Position numbers and translations under genes: made by a program. A DNA stretch of 64,000 bases. Origin: Woeseiaceae bacterium (lineage in GTDB: Bacteria; Pseudomonadota; Gammaproteobacteria; Steroidobacterales; Woeseiaceae). The stretch covers positions 1 through 64,000 of the forward strand of contig JAJFKU010000023.1 in assembly GCA_021773035.1 (NCBI GenBank), read 5' to 3'. Every line of letters starts with the position of its first letter. The first letter of the stretch is position 1. The notes beneath the pieces are model-generated. The model made no database searches. It was given only the letters and a program-made list of their open reading frames with translations, and was not told the origin of the DNA. Shown here in pieces: positions 27,315 through 36,563 of this stretch.

Positions 27315-27385
27315 AGCCCGCCTGCGGGCTATCGGGAAAACGAAAGGACTCCAGCGGCATCTCGTCCGGGGGCAATCGCCCCCGG
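27315..27385 (+). terminator. Two hairpins between TonB receptor 2 and the first M81 gene
   Basis: First hairpin AGCCCGC-CT-GCGGGCT (27315-27330). Second is a perfect 8-bp GC stem CCGGGGGC-AATC-GCCCCCGG (27366-27385), followed 13 nt later by TTTT (27399-27402) before the GTG start at 27416. They could be a leaky terminator or attenuator that lowers expression of the downstream operon relative to the receptor, or an mRNA-stabilising structure. Confidence 0.5.
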
Positions 27386-27415
27386 AGCCGGGCCCTGTTT
27401 TGAGGTGCAATCATT

Positions 27416-28894
27416 GTGAAGCTCTTCACGGCTACCCTTATTCACGAAACGAATAGTTTTTCGCCCATACCAACCAATCTGGATAGCTATCGGGAGACGT
27501 TTCTGTATCGCCCATCCACCGGCGAGGGTGTGGAGCTGGCAGACTCTCTGGTCGCGGATATCAATATCCGAACGATGGCGGCGCGGCGCGGTCACGAGGC
27601 TTATCAGGGGCTGATCGCCGGCGCGCAACCGTCAATGCCAACGAACGACGCTGCCTGGACCTGTCTGCTCGAAGAAATTCTGAGCGATATCCGAAATCAC
27701 CTGCCGCTCGACGGCGTCCTGCTGTTCTTGCACGGAGCGCAGATCGCGAACTCGGTGGATGACTGTGAGGGCGAACTGCTCTGTGCCGTTCGCGCTCTGA
27801 CGGGGCCGGATACCGTTATCGGAGTTTCCTTCGATCTGCACGGCAATGTCAGTCGCCAGATGATCGAGCATGCCGATTTTCTGCTCTCCTGCCTTGAATA
27901 TCCTCACACCGACTTTGAGTCCCGAACTGAACTGCTGCTGCAGCTGATGGAGCGAAAACATGCGGGAGATATCAGCCCGCTGACAAGTTTTCGGCGTGTT
28001 CCGATGTTCGGTAGTTATCCGACGACGCGGGAGCCGATGCGAGGCTTCGTCGATCGTCTGATGGAGACACAGCAACGGCAAGACGTTCTGGCAATCAGCC
28101 TGATCCACGGTTTTGCCTGGTCTGACGTACCGGACGCCGGGGCAAGCGTGCTCGTGACCTGTGATGGCGATGCAAGGCTTGCCGATCGACTGGCCGATGA
28201 ACTGGCTACGGAATTCTTTGCTCTGCGAGAAGACCTCGTGAGTCCTCCCCTGACTGCCGATGACGCCATCGACAAGGCACTGCTGTTCGAGAGCGGTCCG
28301 ATTGTAATCGCCGACACTACCGATAACCCTGGCGGGGGCGCACCCGGGGACTCCACCTACCTGCTGGAGCGGGTCTTCGAGCGAGGCGTCGAGAATGTCG
28401 GTGTCGCGATGTTGTACGACCCGGTCGCAGTAAAAATCGCCACCTCGGCTGGGGAGGGAGCCCAGCTCCCGCTGCGTATCGGCGGTAAGTTGAGCCGGCT
28501 GTCCGGTCGCCCCCTGGATGTACTGGCCACCGTTAGAAAAGTTCGCGACGACGCCATGCAGCTTCGCGATACGAGCCGGCGTTCGCTCGGTGATGCCGTT
28601 GCGATTGAGGTCAACGGTGTCGAGATCGTCCTGTGCAGCGAACGGGAACAGACGTTTACAGCGGAGTGTTTTGTTGAGATGGGGATCGATCCCTATAGCA
28701 AACGCCTGTTGATTGTGAAATCACACCAGCACTTCCACGAGGATTTCTCCAGGTTCGCGCAGGAGATAATCTACGCAACCCCGCCCGGTGTTGTTGTTCG
28801 AAATTTTTCGGAGCTCCCCTATCAGCGAATTACGCGACCGGTCTGGCCGCTCGACACGCCACCGTTTACCGCCTTCAGTACCGAATGGAAATAG
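27416..28894 (+). CDS. M81-family metallopeptidase, MlrC-like (copy 1)
   Basis: 492 residues from GTG 27416. MlrC family motifs: HETNSFSPIPT (residue 10 onward), LFLHGAQIA, SFDLHGN, EYPHTDF, FGSYPTTREPM, HGFAWSDVPDAG, IADTTDNPGGGAPGDST and VKSHQHFHEDF. The D/H pairs in FDLHGN and YPHTDF are the likely zinc ligands. MlrC, the founding member, hydrolyses the linear tetrapeptide and Adda-containing products of microcystin; other members act on unknown peptides or amides. No signal peptide, so cytoplasmic. Separated by a single base from a paralogous gene. Confidence 0.92.
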   Translation: MKLFTATLIHETNSFSPIPTNLDSYRETFLYRPSTGEGVELADSLVADINIRTMAARRGHEAYQGLIAGAQPSMPTNDAAWTCLLEEILSDIRNHLPLDGVLLFLHGAQIANSVDDCEGELLCAVRALTGPDTVIGVSFDLHGNVSRQMIEHADFLLSCLEYPHTDFESRTELLLQLMERKHAGDISPLTSFRRVPMFGSYPTTREPMRGFVDRLMETQQRQDVLAISLIHGFAWSDVPDAGASVLVTCDGDARLADRLADELATEFFALREDLVSPPLTADDAIDKALLFESGPIVIADTTDNPGGGAPGDSTYLLERVFERGVENVGVAMLYDPVAVKIATSAGEGAQLPLRIGGKLSRLSGRPLDVLATVRKVRDDAMQLRDTSRRSLGDAVAIEVNGVEIVLCSEREQTFTAECFVEMGIDPYSKRLLIVKSHQHFHEDFSRFAQEIIYATPPGVVVRNFSELPYQRITRPVWPLDTPPFTAFSTEWK

Positions 28895-28895
28895 C

Positions 28896-30377
28896 ATGAA
28901 AGTGTATTCGACTTATTTCGCCCACGAGAGCAACAGTTTCTCTCCGATACCCACGACGCTCGAATCCTATTCCCAGAGTTGTCTTTACCGACCGAAGACC
29001 GGGGAAGGCGAGGAGATACTGAGCGAGGAACTCTCGGACGACCTGGCGATGATTCCAATACTGAAAGAGCGTGGCCATGAACTGCACGTGGGTCCGCTGG
29101 CGGCGACAACTCCCAGCGCACCTACCCGCCAGGCGGACTACGAGTTATTGAGGGACGAAATCCTCTCTTCCCTGCGCGAAGCGATGCCGGTGGACGCGGT
29201 CATCATGTTTATGCATGGCGCACAACTCGCGATGGGCTGCGATGACTGCGCCGGCGATATCCTGCAGAGGATTCGGGATCTCGTCGGGCCGAATATACCC
29301 GTCGGCGTGGAACTCGATCTGCACTGCAACATTTCACCCTTGATGATGGAAACTGCCGATGTAGTTATTGCCTGCAAGGAATACCCGCATACCGATTTCG
29401 AGCAGGAAGCGCTACGGCTGGTTGAGATAATCGAGTCGGCGGTCCGGCAACAATGCACGCCCGTCATGGCGTTCTTTCCGGTGCCGATGCTGGGCTATTT
29501 TCATACCACACGGGAACCAATGCGCAGCCTCGTGGCTGAAGCCAGAAGTCTGGAGCAGGAGCAAGGCGTGCTCTCGGTGTCGGTCTGCCACGGTTTCGCG
29601 CTCGCCGATTCCGTTCATACCGGAGCCGGCGTCCTGGTGGTCAGCGACGGCGATGAAAGCCGTGCGAAGAGCATCGCTCGGACGCTTGGCGAGAAACTGT
29701 TTTCGATAAGGGATGCCGTCAAGGCACCGTTATGCACGATCGACGAAGCTCTGAATGCGGTCGAAGAGAACGGCAAGGGCACCGTGGTAATCGCCGATAC
29801 AACGGATAATACGGGTGGCGGCGCCGCCGGTGATTCAACATTTATCCTGCACGCCATGCTGGCTCGCGGCATGCGCAATGTCGCCCTGGCGATGCTATGG
29901 GACCCCATGGCGGTAAGCCTGGCTTCGAAGGCAGGGCCTGGCGCGAGCCTACAGATGCGTATCGGTGGGAAAATCGGTCCCGGGTCCGGGGATCCCCTCG
30001 ATGTACTGGCCACCGTGAAAGCCGTGCGTGACGATGCTTACCAGATGATGTTCAGTTCCAGGAACTCGCTGGGTAGTGCCGTGGCTCTTGAGTTCGACGG
30101 GATTACGGTCATTGTGAACGATGTCCGCGAACAGGTATTTGATCCGCGCTGTTTTACCGAGCTCGGTGTCGACCCATGGCAGTTCGACGCCGTTATCGTG
30201 AAATCTTCACAGCACTTTCATGCGGCTTTTGCACCGCACGCTGAGGACATTCTCTACGTTGACGCGCCGGGCGCTACAACGGCGAGTTTCGAGAAACTGC
30301 CGTACAGGAAGCTGTTGCGCCCCGTATGGCCTATCGATGAACCTCCTTTTGAGGCGCGGGGGAGAAGATGGACCTGA
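28896..30377 (+). CDS. M81-family metallopeptidase, MlrC-like (copy 2)
   Basis: 493 residues from ATG 28896, one base after the stop of copy 1 (the frame is open upstream to 28788 within copy 1). Clearly a tandem paralogue: HESNSFSPIPTTLESY against HETNSFSPIPTNLDSY, ELDLHCN against SFDLHGN, EYPHTDF identical, IADTTDNTGGGAAGDST and VKSSQHFHAAF. All presumed metal-binding and catalytic positions are kept, so both copies should be active, perhaps on different bonds or stereoisomers. Overlaps the next gene by 10 bp. Confidence 0.92.
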   Translation: MKVYSTYFAHESNSFSPIPTTLESYSQSCLYRPKTGEGEEILSEELSDDLAMIPILKERGHELHVGPLAATTPSAPTRQADYELLRDEILSSLREAMPVDAVIMFMHGAQLAMGCDDCAGDILQRIRDLVGPNIPVGVELDLHCNISPLMMETADVVIACKEYPHTDFEQEALRLVEIIESAVRQQCTPVMAFFPVPMLGYFHTTREPMRSLVAEARSLEQEQGVLSVSVCHGFALADSVHTGAGVLVVSDGDESRAKSIARTLGEKLFSIRDAVKAPLCTIDEALNAVEENGKGTVVIADTTDNTGGGAAGDSTFILHAMLARGMRNVALAMLWDPMAVSLASKAGPGASLQMRIGGKIGPGSGDPLDVLATVKAVRDDAYQMMFSSRNSLGSAVALEFDGITVIVNDVREQVFDPRCFTELGVDPWQFDAVIVKSSQHFHAAFAPHAEDILYVDAPGATTASFEKLPYRKLLRPVWPIDEPPFEARGRRWT

Positions 30378-31750
30378 AGCAGAGCCTGTCTGCCGCCGTC
30401 AGCGAAAGCGCGGCACCAGGTGCGGCATTGGCGATCATAGGGAGCGATGGGCTGCGTAGCTTCGGAGCCGGCGTGCTGAATGCCGGTACGGGTGCCGGGG
30501 TGGGCAAGGACAGTCCCTTCCTGATCGGTTCGATTACGAAAGTTTTCACGGCGACGCTGTGCATGCAGCTGATCGAACGCGGCGCGCTGACGCTCGACAC
30601 AAGCGTTGCTGAAGAGCTTCCCGAACTGCGTTTGTCCGGGGATGCCGGGCGGCTGATAGCGATTCGCCATCTATTGAGTCACAGCAGTGGTATAGACGGA
30701 GATTTTTTCCCCGACGATAGTGGAGGAGATGAACACTGCAGTCTGGAGAAACTGTTACAGCAGTGCCCGGACGTCGAACTGCTGCACCCTGCAGGAGCAA
30801 TGTTTTCCTACTGCAATCTCGGTTACCTGTTGCTGGGCAGAATCCTGGAGAAGCACAGCGGTGATTCGTGGAACGAGATACTGGACAAGCATCTCCTGAA
30901 ACCTCTGCAACTCAACTCAGCCAGCCTCGACTTCGATTCCAATGTCGTCGCTTCGGGACATACCCCGGGCGCGGGTGGCACACAATTGCAGATCCACGGT
31001 GCGGGCCCGTGGTCCAATGCGGCAGCCGGTACGCGACTATCGATGAGTGCCGCCGACCTTGCCAGGTTCGCGTGGTGGCATCTGCAGACCTCGAAAGGGC
31101 TGACGTCCCGTTCGCTGCTCTCGGAAAGTAGTGCACTTGCAATGCAACAGCCGCTTGTCGCTACACCGTTCAGCACACGTTATTCGGGTTGGGGTCTGGG
31201 CTGGGCCAGCATGAGTCATGCTGGAAATTCGGTGTTCGGTCACGATGGCGGGGTTGCCGGCACGACCGCGTTCCTGCGAGTTTTACCGAAGCAGGACAAA
31301 GTGATTGTCCTGTTTGCAAATGGCCCGGGATACCGCGATATCTATACGAGTGTCGTGCAGCAGATTCTCGTCGAGTCGGGCATTGAGGAGCTGCCTGCTG
31401 CTGATGAGAAAATTTCCGGAATACCCTGCGCTGGCGAACGGATAAACGCTGCTGACTACGTAGCTACCTACAGGCGCAGGGGTTTAACGGTCGAGATCGG
31501 TTTGAGCGGCAGTCAGCTGACGGGGACTCTCGGTGGTGAGTACGGTTATCCCCCATCTGCGCCCAGTCCGCTAACGGCACTTTCCGCCTCGACGTTCACG
31601 GCCTACGTGCCCGTCGTCGGCGACACGATAAGACTTGATTTCTTCGATACGGATACGTCCGGCTGCCCCGGCGGGCTGTCTTTTCAGGACCGGGTATACA
31701 GGCGGCAGCCACGCCGGCGGCGGCAAGAAGCGGCCGGGTCCGGCGCGTGA
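30368..31750 (+). CDS. S12-type serine hydrolase, MlrB-type candidate 2
   Basis: 460 residues, ATG 30368 behind GGGGGAGAAG, overlapping the M81 gene end by 10 bp. Motifs S55-I-T-K58 and Y148-C-N150, with RHLLSHSSGIDGDFF between them and FGHDGGVAGTTAFLRV as the third element. No signal peptide. The C-terminal 110 residues form a separate lipocalin-like beta domain, as in many S12 proteins. Expected to act as a D-aminopeptidase, esterase or amidase on intermediates made by the M81 enzymes. Confidence 0.9.
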   Translation: MDLKQSLSAAVSESAAPGAALAIIGSDGLRSFGAGVLNAGTGAGVGKDSPFLIGSITKVFTATLCMQLIERGALTLDTSVAEELPELRLSGDAGRLIAIRHLLSHSSGIDGDFFPDDSGGDEHCSLEKLLQQCPDVELLHPAGAMFSYCNLGYLLLGRILEKHSGDSWNEILDKHLLKPLQLNSASLDFDSNVVASGHTPGAGGTQLQIHGAGPWSNAAAGTRLSMSAADLARFAWWHLQTSKGLTSRSLLSESSALAMQQPLVATPFSTRYSGWGLGWASMSHAGNSVFGHDGGVAGTTAFLRVLPKQDKVIVLFANGPGYRDIYTSVVQQILVESGIEELPAADEKISGIPCAGERINAADYVATYRRRGLTVEIGLSGSQLTGTLGGEYGYPPSAPSPLTALSASTFTAYVPVVGDTIRLDFFDTDTSGCPGGLSFQDRVYRRQPRRRRQEAAGSGA

Positions 31751-33138
31751 ACGCAGACGACATCGAGTCATTCCTCCGGGAACGGATAGCGGGGCACAAG
31801 GTGCCGGGCGCAAGCCTCGCACTAGCAAAAGGTGAGCGGTTGCTGCAGGCGTCGGCAGGCGTACTCAATCTTCACACCGGGGTGCCGGTTAATACGGAAT
31901 CCGTGTTCCAGATAGGTTCGATTACCAAGGTCATTACAACGACGCTGGTAATGATGCTGGCAGACCGTGGACAGCTTAAGCTCGACGAGCCGGTCGTCAA
32001 ATACCTTCCGGGCTTCCGGCTCCGACGCGGCGAACCCTACAGCCGCATTACTACGCGACACCTGCTGACGCACACATCCGGCATAGACGGAGATTTTTTC
32101 CTGGATACGGGCCGGGGTAAAGGGGCATTGGCAAAGTACGTCAGGCAGTGTCGGTCTCTGCAGATGATTCATCCGCCTGGCAAGCATTTTTCGTACTGCA
32201 ATACGGGTTTCGTGATTGCCGGCAGATTGATCGAAGTGTTGTCGGGGCGAAGCTGGGATCAGGTTGTCAGTGAGTGGCTGTTTGAGCCGCTGCACCTTAC
32301 GCACTCGGCAACGCTGGCGGAGCATCTCGTTGGTAAGTCTGCGGCGATCGGTCATATTCCCGCAGAAGATGACGGGACGACATTCGAACCGCTGTCCAAC
32401 GCCTATGCCATTCCGTTCAGCATTGGGCCTGCCGGCAGCACCGTGACGATGAGTGCACTGGACCTTCTCACCTTTGCTCGTATGCACGAAAACGAGGGAC
32501 GGGCGCCGGACGGCCGGCAAATTCTACGCCCGGAATCGGTGGTTGCGATGCAACAGCCATCGGTTAAGCTGCCGGGGTTCACCTCCTGGGGGCGTGAGTG
32601 CTGGGGCCTCGGCTGGTCGACAAGTCACTGGGGCGAAAACAGGTGCATCGGACACGATGGAAACACCGATGGCCAAAGAGCATTCCTGTTGATGCTGCCC
32701 GATCTTCGCGCCGCCATGGTCCTGCTGACAAACGGTGGCGCCGGTATCGATCTGGCACACGAGGTTTACGACGAGCTGTTCGCCGGTTTCGCCGCGCTAA
32801 CGCCCAGGAACAGACCGCCGCATGCCGTGATCGACGACCTGGATCTGTCGCCTTACACAGGGTTCTACCGCCATTCTCCCGGTTACTCAAAGGTCTTTTT
32901 GCAGGGCCGCGAACTTCGTATGCAGTCCTTCGAAGAACCGGGTTCCGTACCGGAATCGTTCAGTTTGCGGGCGATTGGCGAGTCGACGTTTTTGTGCGAT
33001 CGGCCTCCCAATGCAAGTCCCTGGTATGTGCAGTTTCCGGACCTCGATGAAGACGGTAAAGCCACCTGTATGTTTTCCTTGTACCGGCGATGCCCGCGTG
33101 TCAATTTTGCGGACCTGCAAGCGGCGGAAATGTCGTGA
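31747..33138 (+). CDS. S12-type serine hydrolase, MlrB-type candidate 3
   Basis: 463 residues from GTG 31747, coupled to the previous gene by a GTGA overlap. A paralogue of the preceding hydrolase: S58-I-T-K61, Y150-C-N152, RHLLTHTSGIDGDFF and IGHDGNTDGQRAFLLML. A 19-nt stretch coding for IDGDFF is identical in both genes. C-terminal lipocalin-like region (SPYTGFYRHSPGYSKVFLQGRELRM). Cytoplasmic. Function as for its neighbour; keeping two copies suggests two cleavage steps or two substrate variants. Confidence 0.9.
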   Translation: MNADDIESFLRERIAGHKVPGASLALAKGERLLQASAGVLNLHTGVPVNTESVFQIGSITKVITTTLVMMLADRGQLKLDEPVVKYLPGFRLRRGEPYSRITTRHLLTHTSGIDGDFFLDTGRGKGALAKYVRQCRSLQMIHPPGKHFSYCNTGFVIAGRLIEVLSGRSWDQVVSEWLFEPLHLTHSATLAEHLVGKSAAIGHIPAEDDGTTFEPLSNAYAIPFSIGPAGSTVTMSALDLLTFARMHENEGRAPDGRQILRPESVVAMQQPSVKLPGFTSWGRECWGLGWSTSHWGENRCIGHDGNTDGQRAFLLMLPDLRAAMVLLTNGGAGIDLAHEVYDELFAGFAALTPRNRPPHAVIDDLDLSPYTGFYRHSPGYSKVFLQGRELRMQSFEEPGSVPESFSLRAIGESTFLCDRPPNASPWYVQFPDLDEDGKATCMFSLYRRCPRVNFADLQAAEMS

Positions 33139-34214
33139 AGGCGGTTCAGCGCGTATTGGACAGTCACGCAAAGCTGTCCCTGCTGACGGGGCCGACCCCG
33201 TTGGAACCACTGGATCGCTTAAGCGATTGTCTTGGCGGCCCTCAGCTCTGGGTGAAGCGGGATGACTGCACCGGCCTGGCCTTTGGCGGTAACAAGGTCC
33301 GAAAGCTCGAATACCTGCTCGGGGACGCGCTTGCCCGCGACGCTGATCTGCTAATCACCAACGGCGCGCTGCAATCGAATCATGCGAGGCTGACGGCGGC
33401 GGCAGCCGTGAAAGCGGGTATGGCCTGCGATCTGCTTCTCGCGCCCTGTGACGCCGGACGTTTTGCGATCGAGCGTAAATCGGGCAACGCGCTGCTCGAC
33501 CGATTGCTGGGTGCAAACCTTCACGTGAAGGCAAGCGATCAAAATCTGGGCCAGGGTATGCGCGATATCGCCGCGCAAAGACGCCGGGAGGGGTTTTCGC
33601 CCTACATTATTAACGCCGGAGGATCGTCTGCTATCGGCAGTCTCGGCTACGTTGCCTGTGCGCTAGAGATCGCCGCGCAGGCGCATACCCTGGGCGTCCA
33701 TTTCGACTATGTTTTGCACGCCGCAGGCAGTTGCGGAACGCAGGCGGGTCTGGTGACGGGGTTCCAGTTGCTCGGTCTCGATACGGCGGTGCTGGGTGTT
33801 GCGGTAAGCCCCGACGGCGAGCAGACGTTTCGTCATGAGCGGGTGGCTGAGTTGCGTCGTGAATTGCTGGCCCTGTTTGACCTGTCTCCTTGCCAGAAGG
33901 CGTTATCGGTGCTGTTGACGGGCGATTACAGCGGGCCTTGTTACGGCGAAGCCGATGCAGCGACCTTTGACGCGATCAGCCTGTTTGCGCAGACCGAAAG
34001 CATCATTCTGGACCCTGTGTACTCGGGCAAAGCTGCCGCTGCCGCCATTGGCCTGAGCAGAAAAGGACGTTTTTCAAGCGACGCCAATGTGTTGTTTTTG
34101 CATACCGGGGGAACGCCTGCGCTATTTGCCCGCTATGCGGCCGCCGGCTCAAATGCAGGCAAGTGTAAGGGGCTAGCGATGAAAACCCGGAAGGATAACG
34201 CTGCAAGACCATGA
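33135..34214 (+). CDS. PLP-dependent D-cysteine desulfhydrase/ACC deaminase family protein (copy 1)
   Basis: 359 residues from GTG 33135 (GTGA overlap with the S12 gene; the frame is open to 33090). LWVKRDDCTGLAFGGNKVRKLEYL contains the PLP lysine K54, and GALQSNHARLTAAAA, GGSSAIGSLGYVACALEI, AAGSCGTQAGLV and LDPVYSGKAAAA are family signatures. Relatives deaminate D-cysteine, 1-aminocyclopropane-1-carboxylate or cysteate to keto acids. In this operon it probably deaminates a D- or modified amino acid released by the hydrolases. Confidence 0.9.
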   Translation: MKAVQRVLDSHAKLSLLTGPTPLEPLDRLSDCLGGPQLWVKRDDCTGLAFGGNKVRKLEYLLGDALARDADLLITNGALQSNHARLTAAAAVKAGMACDLLLAPCDAGRFAIERKSGNALLDRLLGANLHVKASDQNLGQGMRDIAAQRRREGFSPYIINAGGSSAIGSLGYVACALEIAAQAHTLGVHFDYVLHAAGSCGTQAGLVTGFQLLGLDTAVLGVAVSPDGEQTFRHERVAELRRELLALFDLSPCQKALSVLLTGDYSGPCYGEADAATFDAISLFAQTESIILDPVYSGKAAAAAIGLSRKGRFSSDANVLFLHTGGTPALFARYAAAGSNAGKCKGLAMKTRKDNAARP

Positions 34215-34312
34215 ACGAACAGTTGACCAAGAAATCATCGAACTCGATAATCCGTGCAGGCGCCAGGGTACCGGGAACCCCCGGTTGGGCGGGCTGGAGA
34301 AAGGTTAAGTCG

Positions 34313-35512
34313 ATGACTAAATCACAGCAAAAAGACAAACAAAAGCACGTGATTGCTTTAGCAGCGGGCCTGGTCAGACAGCAGGGATACGAAAACACCA
34401 CCGTCCGGGATATCGCCTCTGCGGCCGGCATGCTGCCGGGGTCTCTTTATTACCATTTCCCATCCAAAGCGGATCTGCTGTACGAGATTCACCGCAGGGG
34501 TATGGGAGAGCTGCGGGCAGGAGCGATAGCGGCGATTGACGGCATCGTGGCACCCTGGGAGCGCCTCGAAGCCGCTTGTGCGACGCATGTGCAGATGATT
34601 CTCGAAGGGGAGGAACATATTGGTGTTGCGGTGTTTTCGCTGCCGAAGTCGGATCCGGATCTGCTAAACCGGCTGACCGCGGCTCGCGACTCCTATGAAG
34701 ATATTTACCGGCAGTTGATTGCCGAGTTGCCCCTGTCCGGAGAAGTGGATCGAAAGCACCTTCGGCTGGCTTTGCTGGGCGCTCTTAACTACACGGAGGT
34801 CTGGCACGGCGAAGGGTCGCTGCAGGCGCACGAGATCGGCAGGAAGATTTGCGAACTGTTTCGGTTTTGCCTGGAACACGGAGCGCACACGGCAGACTCT
34901 GCTGTAGCGAAACATGCTGCGCTGATTGAGCAGGCAATGAATCTCGATCACGAGTCGGGTGAGGAAAAAGATCGCGGTAAAAAGATCATAACCGCCGCCG
35001 CTCATCTGTTTGCCAACCGTGGCTATAAATCAAGCAGCATGCGCGATATCGGCGACGAGGCAGGCTTGGAGGCCGGGTCGATCTACTATCATTTCAAATC
35101 GAAATCCGAGCTCTTCATTGCGATCGTGGACGAAGCCCTGAAGCGTCGCCGCAACGCGATCGAACTCGTGTTCAACGATATTGACGACCCCTGGGAAAAG
35201 CTGGAAGTCACTTGTGCCATACACTTGCTTTTCCTGCTTTCGAAAAACGACTTTGCGACTATCATCAGCCAGCCGACCGGCTCTGAAGACACAAAAATAT
35301 GGGATCGGATTATCAAGGTCAGGGATGGTGTGGAGCAGGAGTTTAAGGGGCTGATCGATGCGCTTGAGCTGCCCGAAGCCTTAAACACAAAGCTGTATTT
35401 GTTCGTGTTACTGGGTGCGATCAATACGGTGCATATCTGGTACCGGTCACACCGCGATGGCCCCGCTCAGATCGCGCATCATATCGTCAGCATGTTGCAT
35501 CCGGGCGAGTAG
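34313..35512 (+). CDS. Tandem TetR regulator (two TetR modules in one chain)
   Basis: 399 residues from ATG 34313, preceded by GGAGAAAGG; an ATG at 34211 (ATGA overlap with the PLP gene) would add 34 residues. Module 1 has its helix-turn-helix at about 29-48 (TTVRDIASAAGMLPGSLYYHF); module 2 repeats the architecture at about 220-262 (SSSMRDIGDEAGLEAGSIYYHF). Each is followed by a ligand-binding-type helical domain. A single chain would act as a pseudo-dimer with two non-identical DNA-reading heads and could bind an asymmetric site. It is likely the cluster-specific repressor; the 19-bp motif is a candidate target. Confidence 0.85.
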   Translation: MTKSQQKDKQKHVIALAAGLVRQQGYENTTVRDIASAAGMLPGSLYYHFPSKADLLYEIHRRGMGELRAGAIAAIDGIVAPWERLEAACATHVQMILEGEEHIGVAVFSLPKSDPDLLNRLTAARDSYEDIYRQLIAELPLSGEVDRKHLRLALLGALNYTEVWHGEGSLQAHEIGRKICELFRFCLEHGAHTADSAVAKHAALIEQAMNLDHESGEEKDRGKKIITAAAHLFANRGYKSSSMRDIGDEAGLEAGSIYYHFKSKSELFIAIVDEALKRRRNAIELVFNDIDDPWEKLEVTCAIHLLFLLSKNDFATIISQPTGSEDTKIWDRIIKVRDGVEQEFKGLIDALELPEALNTKLYLFVLLGAINTVHIWYRSHRDGPAQIAHHIVSMLHPGE

Positions 35513-35513
35513 A

Positions 35514-36539
35514 ATGAATTCCGATCGCAGCGTGTTGCATCGCCTGGATCAAATCGATCGCTTTCCGCTGTGTCACTTGCCTACACCGCTGCAGCCGCTG
35601 GATCGTTTGTCTGCGACCCTTGGCGGCCCTCGACTGTGGATCAAGCGGGACGACTGCACGGGTCTGAGTCTGGGCGGGAACAAGTCCCGCAAGATGGAAT
35701 ACGTGATACCGGAGGTCATTGCCAGTGGCGCAGATACGCTGGTGACCATAGGCGCGCTGCAGTCCAATCACGTTCGCCAAACCATAGCGGCGGGGGTCAG
35801 GAGTGGCATGGAGAGCTGGGTCGTGCTCGGAAACTGGGTGGGCCATGAACACGCTTCCTATCTGCGCTCCGGAAATCGCCTGCTTGACGAGGTTCTGGGC
35901 GCCAGAATTTTTACAGCCGGTGACGACGAGACGCCGGACGATGCGCTGAGTCGTGTTTGCGACGCGGCGATTGCCGCCGGACGCAAGCCTTCCATTGTTG
36001 CATTGGGCGCGTCCACCCCGGTTGGGGCTCTGGGCTATGCTCATAGTGCCGTCGAGCTGTTGCAGCAATGTGAGGCAGAAGGTTTCAAGCCGGCTGCTGT
36101 GTATTTCGCCTCCGGGTCCGGCGGGACTCAGGCGGGACTTCTGGCCGGCATGCTGGCGGCGAAGGCGCGTACGATTGTTCAGGGCATATCGGTGTTCAAT
36201 GCGAACGGCCAGGAACTGCTTGGGGTCATTGAATCGATTTGTGCGGAAACCCTGAAACTGCTCGGGGATGCCACAGAGATCGCCTCCGATGATTTGCGTC
36301 TGGACGAAACACAGCTCGGCCCCGGTTATGGGCAGCCAACTGATGAGATGCTCGAGGCTCTGCGCCTGCTGGCCCGGCTCGAAGCTGTCATTCTGGATCC
36401 GGTTTACACGGCTAAGGCAATGGCCGGCCTGATTAAGGACCTTCGCGAAGAACGCTTTGGAGCCGATGAAAACATTGTTTTCATTCACACCGGCGGTGCA
36501 CCTGGTTTGTTCGCGTACGCCGATATTATCGATTTTTGA
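35514..36539 (+). CDS. PLP-dependent D-cysteine desulfhydrase/ACC deaminase family protein (copy 2)
   Basis: 341 residues from ATG 35514, one base after the regulator stop. LWIKRDDCTGLSLGGNKSRKMEYV holds the PLP lysine K57; GALQSNHVRQTIAAG, GASTPVGALGYAHSAVEL, ASGSGGTQAGLLAG and LDPVYTAKAMAGL follow. Paralogous to 33135-34214, with the same TPL.PLDRLS..LGGP.LW.KRDDCTGL opening. The length also fits the L-cysteate sulfo-lyase (CuyA) branch. Separated from copy 1 by the tandem TetR gene. Confidence 0.9.
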   Translation: MNSDRSVLHRLDQIDRFPLCHLPTPLQPLDRLSATLGGPRLWIKRDDCTGLSLGGNKSRKMEYVIPEVIASGADTLVTIGALQSNHVRQTIAAGVRSGMESWVVLGNWVGHEHASYLRSGNRLLDEVLGARIFTAGDDETPDDALSRVCDAAIAAGRKPSIVALGASTPVGALGYAHSAVELLQQCEAEGFKPAAVYFASGSGGTQAGLLAGMLAAKARTIVQGISVFNANGQELLGVIESICAETLKLLGDATEIASDDLRLDETQLGPGYGQPTDEMLEALRLLARLEAVILDPVYTAKAMAGLIKDLREERFGADENIVFIHTGGAPGLFAYADIIDF

Positions 36540-36563
36540 TTGTACAAGCTTACAGGTCGAAGC

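Noticed and set aside
35487..36488. 333-residue minus-strand frame antisense to PLP enzyme copy 2
   Set aside because: Shadow of a gene with complete family motifs on the plus strand.
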